DNA of 64,000 bases from Chitinivibrionales bacterium. Lineage in GTDB: Bacteria; Fibrobacterota; Chitinivibrionia; Chitinivibrionales; WJKA01. The DNA lies in contig WJLZ01000032.1 of NCBI GenBank assembly GCA_014728215.1, positions 1-64,000 of the forward strand, read 5' to 3'. The position numbers and the translations under genes were made by a program. How positions within the stretch are numbered: position 1 is the first letter of the stretch; each line of letters begins with the position of its first letter. Below the pieces are notes generated by a model. The model had not been told where the DNA came from, did no database searches, and saw nothing but the letters and a program-made list of their open reading frames with translations. Of this stretch, positions 53,623 to 60,733 are shown one piece after another.

Positions 53623-53994
53623 CTATTTTGTATCCGCCTCGAGTTCTGAAATACGTTTTTGTATGTCGGAGAGCGCATTCTGGAAATGCTCAGATTGCCC
53701 TTTAAGCATTTCCATTTCCTGCTCTTTTGTTGGCGTAGAGGGTTGAGCATAGGGTTGTGCTACAGGGTATCCCATGGGTGCTCGTTCCCGGCCGGTTAAG
53801 CCGGTTGCATAATACCGGTTACGTCGACCCCGACCGCCTCGACCAAAGCCGGCGCCGCGGCCGAAACCAAACCCGTATCCCCGGCCGCCGACCGGATTTG
53901 CATATCCCGGCGCCGAATATCCTGCGCAATATCCTGCTGCTCGTCCTGTCATCGGTCCCGTTCCTCCAGGACCGGTTCCATCTCCACCCGGCAT
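53623..53994 (-). CDS. DUF5320-like Gly/Arg/Tyr-rich protein with coiled-coil end
   Basis: Opens MPGGDGTGPGGTGPMTGRAAGY, then a Gly-Phe-Gly-Arg-rich low-complexity stretch (GYGFGFGRGAGFGRGGRGRR) to about residue 70, and ends in a short coiled coil (HFQNALSDIQKRISELEADT). Same N-terminal signature as the small gene at 52517. AGGAGG lies before the ATG. Likely a flexible adaptor or metal-cluster carrier; no catalytic motif is present. Confidence 0.75.
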   Translation of the reverse strand: MPGGDGTGPGGTGPMTGRAAGYCAGYSAPGYANPVGGRGYGFGFGRGAGFGRGGRGRRNRYYATGLTGRERAPMGYPVAQPYAQPSTPTKEQEMEMLKGQSEHFQNALSDIQKRISELEADTK

Positions 53995-54033
53995 AGTAGC
54001 CTCCTTTGTAAAATGGTTATATTAGCGTAACGT

Positions 54034-54219
54034 TTATTCTCGTGTCATCGGAATACCGCAGGTGGGGCAAACCTTTTGACTGCAGGGTTGTCCCCGCTGA
54101 TGAGCTTCTTTGCGGCCGCACTGTGGACAGACGCACGTGCCGTCCGGTCCGGCTGCAAAGGGGCCTCGCATTCGTCCCCGGCCTTTACCTCGGGGACCGG
54201 TCGCATTTCCACCCGGCAT
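54034..54219 (-). CDS. Small CxxC zinc/iron-binding protein with DUF5320-like start
   Basis: Sixty-one residues: MPGGNATGPRGKGRGRMRGP, then two cysteine pairs (CVCPQCGRKE and KVCPTCGIPM) plus another Cys (GQPCSQ), suggesting a rubredoxin- or zinc-ribbon-like metal site. AGGAGG (from 5'-AAAGGAGGTAC) precedes its ATG. The shared MPGG..TGP start ties it to the neighbouring DUF5320-like proteins. Confidence 0.72.
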   Translation of the reverse strand: MPGGNATGPRGKGRGRMRGPFAAGPDGTCVCPQCGRKEAHQRGQPCSQKVCPTCGIPMTRE

Positions 54220-54266
54220 ACTGTACCTCCTTTGTTGATTCTCATTCTAAAGTGCATAAAGACGGT

Positions 54267-54695
54267 TCATTGCCTGAGCAGAGGATCTCTTCCGCCCCAT
54301 CCTCGTCCTCTCCGCATTCTGCCGCAACGCCCAAGCCCCCATCCGCACCGGCCTTTCAGGCCCGATCCCGGAAGAAGGAACCGGGGCGTGTCCTGCAATT
54401 TTCCATTCAGCCAGGCATCCATCACCTGGTCGGTATCACCGGTTATGCCGGCAACAAGGGTTATTCCAGCATGCCAGATCATCGCTGCAAGAGGATTTGA
54501 AACAGCACCGCATATCAGTGTTTCGATTTGCATATCACGCATCGACCCCACTCGAATGGATGCCAGGGTGCAGGGAAGAGAAACAATTTCCTTGTGAATA
54601 TTTGCACCATCGCAAACATCCGCCACCAAAAGCTTATCGGAAAAATCAAACACCGTTGCTATGCGTGACTCTTCAATTGAACATGCAATTTTCAT
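54267..54695 (-). CDS. NifX/NifB-C-domain-like dinitrogenase iron-molybdenum cofactor family protein
   Basis: Start 54695 follows GAAGGAA. The first about 110 residues fit the NifX/NafY/NifB C-terminal fold (MKIACSIEESRIATVFDFSD, then IETLICGAVSNPLAAMIWHA and GIT.VAGITGDTDQVMDAW). The tail is Gly/Arg/Cys-rich (GRCGWGLGRCGRMRRGRGWG). No nitrogenase genes are present, so the protein is an orphan family member likely carrying some Fe-S or metal cofactor. First gene of the minus-strand cluster. Confidence 0.8.
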   Translation of the reverse strand: MKIACSIEESRIATVFDFSDKLLVADVCDGANIHKEIVSLPCTLASIRVGSMRDMQIETLICGAVSNPLAAMIWHAGITLVAGITGDTDQVMDAWLNGKLQDTPRFLLPGSGLKGRCGWGLGRCGRMRRGRGWGGRDPLLRQ

Positions 54696-54754
54696 TCGAT
54701 TTCCTTCACTGATCCGGAATCTGTTCTGAATCGCAATGATTCCGATGATAAGAT

Positions 54755-54796
54755 ATGCAAATACCGTGCACAAAGGGATTTTTGCAAAATGCGCAA
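54755..54796. promoter_or_regulatory. TGCA-motif cluster upstream of the NifX-like gene
   Basis: ATGCAAA (54755-54761), GTGCACA (54766-54772) and TTTGCAAAATGCGCAA (54781-54796) lie 60-100 bases before the NifX-like start. The motifs resemble the TTGCAT/ATGCAA series at 55741-55824, so one regulator may bind both. Confidence 0.4.
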
Positions 54797-54843
54797 GGAA
54801 ACAGAGGGGCTGGGGCTAAAGTGCGTTGCAATTTCACCACACC

Positions 54844-54887
54844 TGCACCATCATGATGGTGCAAAAATGCGCCCGGGTCCGCCCGGG
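54844..54887. promoter_or_regulatory. 20-bp perfect palindrome and GCCCGGG direct repeat
   Basis: TGCACCATCATGATGGTGCA (54844-54863) is a perfect palindrome. Eight bases later GCCCGGG occurs at 54871 and again at 54881, exactly 10 bases apart. The pair lies between the HTH-EIIA stop and the NifX-like promoter region and could be operator, terminator or both. Confidence 0.5.
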
Positions 54888-54974
54888 CGGTGAGCACATC
54901 GGTGGGCTCCCTTGTCCTTATGCAGAAATCGGATGCCGGAAGGAAGGCGGCGTAACCATTACCGGCGGTCCAAC

Positions 54975-55673
54975 TCAGCGCTTACCCTTCGCCTTTTTTT
55001 TTGGGTTTGACCTTTCTTTACTGATGATGATTCTGTAAATTGAATCAACATCGCCGGCATTGAGCAGTTTATCTCTGATCGTACGACGTTTCAGAAGTGA
55101 GCTGAGGTAGGCGAGCAGTCGTAAATATTGAGAATGCTGCTCTTTCCCTCCTGCAACCATAACAATAATCCGAATCGACTTGTCATCCAGTGATTCATAA
55201 TCGGTGATATCATGGGTGCTGATCCCCACTGCGGCAACGAGGTTTGATACCGACTGCAACCGGACATGGGGGACAGCTACGCCCAGGCCGATCGCCGTAC
55301 TCATCAGGTGTTCCCGGTGAAATATCTCCTGGGCAAGCTCATCTTTACCCGCGATCTCCTCCGCTGTCGATAAAACATCGATAAGCTCATTCAACGCATC
55401 AGCCTTGGTAATCGAATCGATAAAAAGTATGCGACTGGGCGAAAAGATTTTTTCGGTCTTAATTGAAGGCGGAATAACCGGTTTCCAGTTATGCACCAGT
55501 CGTTCATCCACCCATCGTTCGATTTCACTCCGTTTATACCGCCAGGAGGTACCGATTTTTCCGGAGGGTATTTTTCTGTTGAGTGTCCATTCATGCACGG
55601 TCCGCACCGATACTTTCAGGTACTCGGCGACCTCTTTCATGGTCATGATTTCATCACGGGGTGATGGGGCCAT
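54975..55673 (-). CDS. Helix-turn-helix-PTS EIIA fusion protein
   Basis: ATG at 55673 has AAAGG upstream; a GTG 12 bases earlier is also in frame. Residues about 8-60 form an excisionase/MerR-type helix-turn-helix (TMKEVAEYLKVSVRTVHEWT then IGTSWRYKRSEIERWV). The rest is an EIIA (fructose/PtsN type) domain with the phospho-acceptor His in GLGVAVPHVR near residue 137. A DNA-binding protein whose EIIA domain could be phosphorylated offers direct coupling of the phosphotransfer state to transcription. No PTS permease is in the window. Confidence 0.85.
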   Translation of the reverse strand: MAPSPRDEIMTMKEVAEYLKVSVRTVHEWTLNRKIPSGKIGTSWRYKRSEIERWVDERLVHNWKPVIPPSIKTEKIFSPSRILFIDSITKADALNELIDVLSTAEEIAGKDELAQEIFHREHLMSTAIGLGVAVPHVRLQSVSNLVAAVGISTHDITDYESLDDKSIRIIVMVAGGKEQHSQYLRLLAYLSSLLKRRTIRDKLLNAGDVDSIYRIIISKERSNPKKKAKGKR

Positions 55674-55740
55674 ACAAAACCACACCTTTCAATAAATGCC
55701 CTCTATCAAAACATTATATATACGACAAAAATAAACATTT

Positions 55741-55824
55741 ATGCATGCCAATGCAAAACCAAGTAATGGTTTGCACATATTTGCATGAATTTGCATAATA
55801 TTTGTTGCATTTGCATAAATGCAA
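55741..55824. promoter_or_regulatory. Phased TTGCAY repeats between divergent EIIA genes
   Basis: TTGCAC at 55771, TTGCAT at 55781 and 55791 are exactly 10 bases apart; two more TTGCAT start at 55805 and 55811. ATGCAT (55741), ATGCAAA (55751) and ATGCAA (55819) are the reverse or related form. One-turn spacing puts the motifs on one face of the helix, as for cooperative binding. The HTH-EIIA product is the obvious candidate binder. Confidence 0.6.
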
Positions 55825-55888
55825 TATTATTTTCATGGTGAAAATATCAGTCAGACCAGTTCAATGCCAGGCAAATAAGGAGCCTTTT

Positions 55889-56701
55889 ATGGGACTCGAA
55901 AATGCGATAGGGGAAGAATGCATTGTTGTTCATCCTTCGGGCGGCGATAAGGAGCGTGCTCTCCGCCAGGTGGTCGAAGCCGCAAAACATTCTGAAGTGC
56001 TTCGTGACATCAATAATGAAGATATATATCAGCGGCTTCAAAGGCGCGAGGAACTTGGATCGACAGGGTTTGGGAATGGTATTGCAATACCTCACTGCAC
56101 CTTTGAGTCTATCGATGAATTCGTGGTTGGTATAATCATAAGTTCCGAGGGCTTTGATTTTGCTTCGGTCGATGGGAAGCCGGTCCATATCCTTGTTTTT
56201 ATCATCGGCCCGCGCTCCCGGCGAAACGAGCATATTCACCTTCTTTCAGGCATTTCACGGGCGCTTAATTCGGAGCATGCTGTTGAGGAACTGTTGCAAT
56301 TGACCGATCCCGCCAAAATACGCAAAACGTTTATTCAACATTCGGAGCCCGAGACCGGAGGAATCAGAAAAATCGAATGGTCGATGGTTCAGGTTTTTGT
56401 TCAGGATGAAGGAAAATTCGAAGATATTCTTCAGGTCTTTTCCGAAATTGCAGAGTGCTCTATTTCTGTAGTCGAAGCCCGGGATGCCGGACAGTATCTG
56501 AATAATGTGCCGCTCTTTGCAGCCTTTCTTGATGATAAAGATCAGGGATATCACAGAATTATTAATGCGATTGTGCTGCGGTCGATGGTCAACGATACAC
56601 TCCGTCGTCTTTCCGATCTGATTGGTGATTTACAAAAGTCGCCGGGGATTATGATTGCAGTTCAGGATCTGGTTTATTGCATTGGTTCACTTAATTTCTG
56701 A
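55889..56701 (+). CDS. PTS EIIA-type protein with PII-like C-terminal domain
   Basis: Start 55889 follows AAGGAG; upstream in-frame ATGs lie in the repeat region. Residues about 1-150 are an EIIA (PtsN-like) domain with the acceptor His in GNGIAIPHCT. About 160-270 forms a second compact domain (WSMVQVFVQDEGKFEDILQV, then CSISVVEARDAGQYL), like PII-type ferredoxin-fold modules. It precedes a Kef-type antiporter by 15 bases; EIIA-Ntr proteins are known to control K+ transporters, so control of the antiporter is plausible. Confidence 0.82.
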   Translation: MGLENAIGEECIVVHPSGGDKERALRQVVEAAKHSEVLRDINNEDIYQRLQRREELGSTGFGNGIAIPHCTFESIDEFVVGIIISSEGFDFASVDGKPVHILVFIIGPRSRRNEHIHLLSGISRALNSEHAVEELLQLTDPAKIRKTFIQHSEPETGGIRKIEWSMVQVFVQDEGKFEDILQVFSEIAECSISVVEARDAGQYLNNVPLFAAFLDDKDQGYHRIINAIVLRSMVNDTLRRLSDLIGDLQKSPGIMIAVQDLVYCIGSLNF

Positions 56702-56716
56702 GGCGCCTGGATTCCC

Positions 56717-57991
56717 ATGCATACATCATTAGAAATATACGGAATTTTAGCAGCAGGCGTCATTGTCATCACCGGCTTTTTCGCCGGCAAGGGGATTCAG
56801 CGGCTCAAGCTCCCGTCTATTATCGGATTTATGCTGGTCGGGGTCATTCTCGGCCCTTCGTTTCTGAATCTTGCCGATGAAAGTCTCCAGCGTTCCTTTT
56901 CCTTTATTACCGAGATCGCCCTTGCCTTTGTAGCAGTGAGTATCGGGTTGGAGCTGAGTGTTGGTGCCCTCAAGAAGCAGGGAATCGGGATTGTGGCAAT
57001 TATCCTGGCAGAGTCTTTCGGTGCCTTTGTGCTGGTGACGGCAGTACTCTATGGGATTACCCGTGACTGGGCTGTTGCCTTATTGTTTGGCGCCATTGCT
57101 CCGGCCAGTGCACCGGCCGGTACCGTTGCGGTAATCAAGGAGTGCCGGGCCCGGGGGAGCTTGACCAAGGCGCTCTATGCGGTGGTCGGGTTCGATGACG
57201 GCCTGGGGATCGTCATCTTCGGTTTTGCCGCCGCGGTTGCCCGCATGATCCTGGAGCACGCAAACGGCACTGCCAATGGAATATCACCGTCCGCCTTTGC
57301 GCAGCCCCTGATCGAAATAATCCTGAGTATCGTGATCGGAGCAATCATGGCGCTGGTGTTCTGTATTCTTGCACGACGGCTCCGGAGTAACAACGACATA
57401 TTCATTCTCGGTGTCGGATTTGTCTTTGCCCTGACGGGGATCTGTTCGCATTTCCATTGTTCGCTGATTCTCTCCAATATGGTCTTCGGCATGATGATCA
57501 CCAACACGCAGCCGCACACCTTTACCACGCGGTTCGGCAATGAGATCTCCCGGTTCATGCCGCTGCTCTTTGTGCTTTTCTTTGCCCTTGCCGGAGCACA
57601 TCTGCACCTGCACGCTCTTGGGCGACTGGGTCTTTTGGGACTGGTTTATATGGTGGCCCGGTCGGCCGGCTTGATTCTCGGTTCCCGCCTCGGCGCAACG
57701 GTAGGAAAGGTCGATGAAAAAATAAAAAAATATATCGGCCTCGGTATTTTATCGCAGGCGGGAGTGGCCATCGGCTTGTCGCTAATTGTCAAAAATGAGT
57801 TTGCCGGTCTGGGGCCTGTGGTCGCGACGGCGGGAGATCAGATCATCACCAGAGGAGATCAGATAGGAACAACGGTCATCACGACGATAACGGCAACCTG
57901 CATTGTATTTGAACTGATCGGCCCAATCCTTACCAGACATGCACTCTCGAAGGCAAAGGAAATTCAGATTGACTCCACGACCTCTCGCTGA
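56717..57991 (+). CDS. Kef-type cation:proton antiporter (CPA2 family)
   Basis: An integral inner-membrane exchanger of 424 residues with 12-13 predicted helices. Family traits: IIGFMLVGVILGPSFL near residue 34, the core IAPASAPAGTVAVIKE near 131 and the DDGLGIVIFG ion-binding region near 153. There is no C-terminal TrkA-N/RCK domain, so regulation must come from elsewhere, perhaps the EIIA-PII-like product upstream. Ion specificity (K+ or Na+) cannot be told. Confidence 0.9.
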   Translation: MHTSLEIYGILAAGVIVITGFFAGKGIQRLKLPSIIGFMLVGVILGPSFLNLADESLQRSFSFITEIALAFVAVSIGLELSVGALKKQGIGIVAIILAESFGAFVLVTAVLYGITRDWAVALLFGAIAPASAPAGTVAVIKECRARGSLTKALYAVVGFDDGLGIVIFGFAAAVARMILEHANGTANGISPSAFAQPLIEIILSIVIGAIMALVFCILARRLRSNNDIFILGVGFVFALTGICSHFHCSLILSNMVFGMMITNTQPHTFTTRFGNEISRFMPLLFVLFFALAGAHLHLHALGRLGLLGLVYMVARSAGLILGSRLGATVGKVDEKIKKYIGLGILSQAGVAIGLSLIVKNEFAGLGPVVATAGDQIITRGDQIGTTVITTITATCIVFELIGPILTRHALSKAKEIQIDSTTSR

Positions 57992-58009
57992 ATCGACATT
58001 GTCGGCATA

Positions 58010-60439
58010 TCACTCGCTTATCTTCACGGTTAACTGCTTTGTCCCGATATTGCCGGCAATGTCTTCAGCGGTAATGGTATACACATTGGTTCCCCGGGGA
58101 ACTGCAATGGTTCCGCTGAAGGTGAAATCCTTGTTGTCATCGAGCACAAGCCCCACACCGGGGCCTTCGATCCGGCAGTACTTGAATATCTCCGGTAAAT
58201 AATCATCGATTTTAGCATCCAGCTCGATTTCAATATTCAGTTCCGACATGGTAACATTGCGCGGCATCGGCGGAAGATCATTAACGACATAGGGGTTTTC
58301 GAATGGCTCGATAATATCGATGAGCAAGGGACCGGGAAGATAATAGGTTTTTCCGTTCAGTACATTCGAGATATTGCCGGCCTTATCGACAGCCTTGATT
58401 GAATATTCGTTTTTCCCTTCTTCGAACGCGAACATCTCCTTGTCGCCACTTGACAAGACATATTCCTCCCGCGATCCGTTGTTTTCGGCCGTCACGGTAA
58501 TCTGTTCGTCGGGGGTGCGGTCCAGTACCTGGAGTGAGTATTGCCCGATTCTGGTGGCCTGCTGACCATGCCCCTGCATGATAAGTGTCGGGACACTGGT
58601 GTTGATCTGTGGCGATTCGTCGTCAATTGTCACCTGCATCGTGACCATCTTTTCATCGATCCCGTCATCGGCAACAATTTCGAGGGTGTATTCCCCGATA
58701 TCGGCTTCGGTAAGCGGTATCTCGTTCGATATAATCCCACTGGGAGATACCGTCGCGCGCCGTCCGTTAATCTCGACAATGACATCTCTTCCCGAACTCG
58801 TCTTGCCGTTGATTCGAATCACCCGCTGCCTGATTACCTGTCCATCGGTAGGAGAGTTGATTGCAAGCATCAATTCTTCGGTTTCCGGTTCGTAGGTCAC
58901 GCCCCGTTCGATTGATACCTCTTCATTATCGAGACTTGCAACAATCTCCAAAGGGTAATCCTGGGGTTCGTCGGGTATGGGAATTCTGTAGGAGAACGCG
59001 CCGGAACCGTCGACGGGAACCCGCGCTCCGTTTACCTCGATTTTTGCTCCGGGAGTTGTAGTCCCCATAACAGGAATCATAGGTTTCTCAACGACATCGC
59101 CGTCCTTTGGTGATGCAACATTTAAAATTAATCCGGCATTCTTTTTATACGTTACCAGAAAGGTCCGTTCGGTAGCACCGCCCCAGTCATCCCAGGCTTT
59201 CACTGTAATCCGGTTCGGCCCGGGTTCAAGCTCAACACTGCTTGCGCCTTCAGTTCCATTAATCGAATAGCTCGCGCCTTCACTAATTTCGATTTCAACC
59301 GGCAATTCAGGAGAAATAACTTCCATATTCTCGACAATGTTCGAGACATTGAGAACAAGCGCCGGTTGATACCGGACCGTAATCTCCTTTGACCGGGCAT
59401 CGTCATCTGATGTCGCCGTGATAGAAATCACATTGTTTCCAAGGTCAAGATCGACCATGGTGTTAAAACCGCCGCTGCCGTCAAGAGCGACCTCCTTGCC
59501 GTTGATTGTAACCACGGCGCCCTTTACTGCCGTTCCCTTGACTGAAAGTGGTGTTTCTTTAACCACCATGTTCTCCTGGGGTGAGAGAACATTCAGCAGC
59601 CCGGCCCGGCCTCCGGAGGTCGAGTCTTGGGCCTCACCCGTTTCTATGGTGTCAATAGTCGTTGTGTCCTGACCGGCCGTATCGATATCAGCCGAATCGG
59701 TGATAGCGGAATCGGTCCGGGTAGTATCGACCGCCAACGAATCAACATCTGATGTATCGGTGGAAGTCGAATCTGCCGTTGTATCGGTGATCGCTTCCAG
59801 CTCCGGAACGATTTCTTCGGCTTTCTGAGCGGCCTTGTCATCGACTTTTTCTATATTTACCTCGGAGCTGTTCTCTTTGATCACCGCTCTGGTCTTTGTT
59901 GAAACGGGTACCGCTTTTTGTGCTCCCCGTGCTTTGACCATGACCAGTCCTTCATAAACATCGATCGAGGTTTCTCCCTTTCCAACACTGATACCAAGTT
60001 TTGTTCCCCTAATCGATGCAACGGCGGTTGGCGTTTCAAAATCAAAGGTTGATTTTTTATTGGTCATTTTCTTTACATTGGCCCATATTTTACCGGTAGC
60101 AACTTTCACACTGGAATTGTTCGATTGTGCTTTCTGATCCATAAGGGCTTTGGACAGGGTTACCACGCTGTTTTCGCCGACCTTGATAATGGTCCCCGAC
60201 TTGAACTGAAGCTCTGCGCTTGATTCAACATAGGTCCGAATGTCCCATCCCATTCTGACCGGCATTCCCACCCGTCCGGGACGCCATTTGGGTGCGCCCT
60301 TGGAACGGACCTCAACTTTTCCGATCATGCTCTTTATCCGCACCGCCTGGTGACCTGATTGCTGTGCATAGCCGCTCCCGTAAAACGTGGCAAGCAGTAA
60401 GAGTGTCAATAATGTCCATCGGTTACACAATCGTTTCAT
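58010..60439 (-). CDS. FecR-domain surface protein with Ig-like repeats
   Basis: Start 60439 has GGAGG upstream and gives a signal peptide (WTLLTLLLLATFYGSGYAQQ). Residues about 30-150 are a FecR domain (IGKVEVRSKGAPKWRPGRVG, then FETPTAVASIRGTKLGISVG). A Thr/Asp/Ser-rich linker spans about 225-290. At least four Ig-like repeats follow, each with V..V.G....GA.V.VNG..V.(D/S)..G.F (for instance near 315, 470, 560). No TonB-linked sigma factor is near. Probably a cell-surface or periplasmic structural protein. Confidence 0.8.
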   Translation of the reverse strand: MKRLCNRWTLLTLLLLATFYGSGYAQQSGHQAVRIKSMIGKVEVRSKGAPKWRPGRVGMPVRMGWDIRTYVESSAELQFKSGTIIKVGENSVVTLSKALMDQKAQSNNSSVKVATGKIWANVKKMTNKKSTFDFETPTAVASIRGTKLGISVGKGETSIDVYEGLVMVKARGAQKAVPVSTKTRAVIKENSSEVNIEKVDDKAAQKAEEIVPELEAITDTTADSTSTDTSDVDSLAVDTTRTDSAITDSADIDTAGQDTTTIDTIETGEAQDSTSGGRAGLLNVLSPQENMVVKETPLSVKGTAVKGAVVTINGKEVALDGSGGFNTMVDLDLGNNVISITATSDDDARSKEITVRYQPALVLNVSNIVENMEVISPELPVEIEISEGASYSINGTEGASSVELEPGPNRITVKAWDDWGGATERTFLVTYKKNAGLILNVASPKDGDVVEKPMIPVMGTTTPGAKIEVNGARVPVDGSGAFSYRIPIPDEPQDYPLEIVASLDNEEVSIERGVTYEPETEELMLAINSPTDGQVIRQRVIRINGKTSSGRDVIVEINGRRATVSPSGIISNEIPLTEADIGEYTLEIVADDGIDEKMVTMQVTIDDESPQINTSVPTLIMQGHGQQATRIGQYSLQVLDRTPDEQITVTAENNGSREEYVLSSGDKEMFAFEEGKNEYSIKAVDKAGNISNVLNGKTYYLPGPLLIDIIEPFENPYVVNDLPPMPRNVTMSELNIEIELDAKIDDYLPEIFKYCRIEGPGVGLVLDDNKDFTFSGTIAVPRGTNVYTITAEDIAGNIGTKQLTVKISE

Positions 60440-60733
60440 TGAAATCCTCCGTAACGCAGAAGGGTATAGGTAATGGTTTGTATTCATATCATTGTCCCAA
60501 TTAAAAGGGGATGATTCCGGAAGGGCCTGGGCGGCCCTTGCACCCAGCTCGGAAAATGCTCTTGTGGGTAGCCCAACCCCCGGGCTTCGCCCGCCCCCAT
60601 ACTTGGGGGGAGGGGCTCAGAGATGAGCCTCACCATTCTTTCCTTTCTCTTCGTTGTCTCGAATCTTCTCCCCTTGTCATCCGTCATTCTTGTTGTCGTT
60701 TGTCGCTTTTTATTTCAACCTCAGCTTTATGCT
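60440..60733. other. Intergenic region, GC-rich hairpins
   Basis: About 290 bases between two large minus-strand surface-protein genes. Around 60575-60615 are runs of C and G with short dyads (CGGGC-TTC-GCCCG; CCCCC-ATACTT-GGGGG). They may end the T9SS-cargo transcript's neighbour or structure a leader. No gene is supported. Confidence 0.35.

Noticed and set aside
54042-54597. Plus-strand frames of 152-173 codons opposite the NifX-like and CxxC genes
   Set aside because: Pro/Ser/Arg-rich composition is the mirror of the Gly/Arg-rich genes; no start signals.
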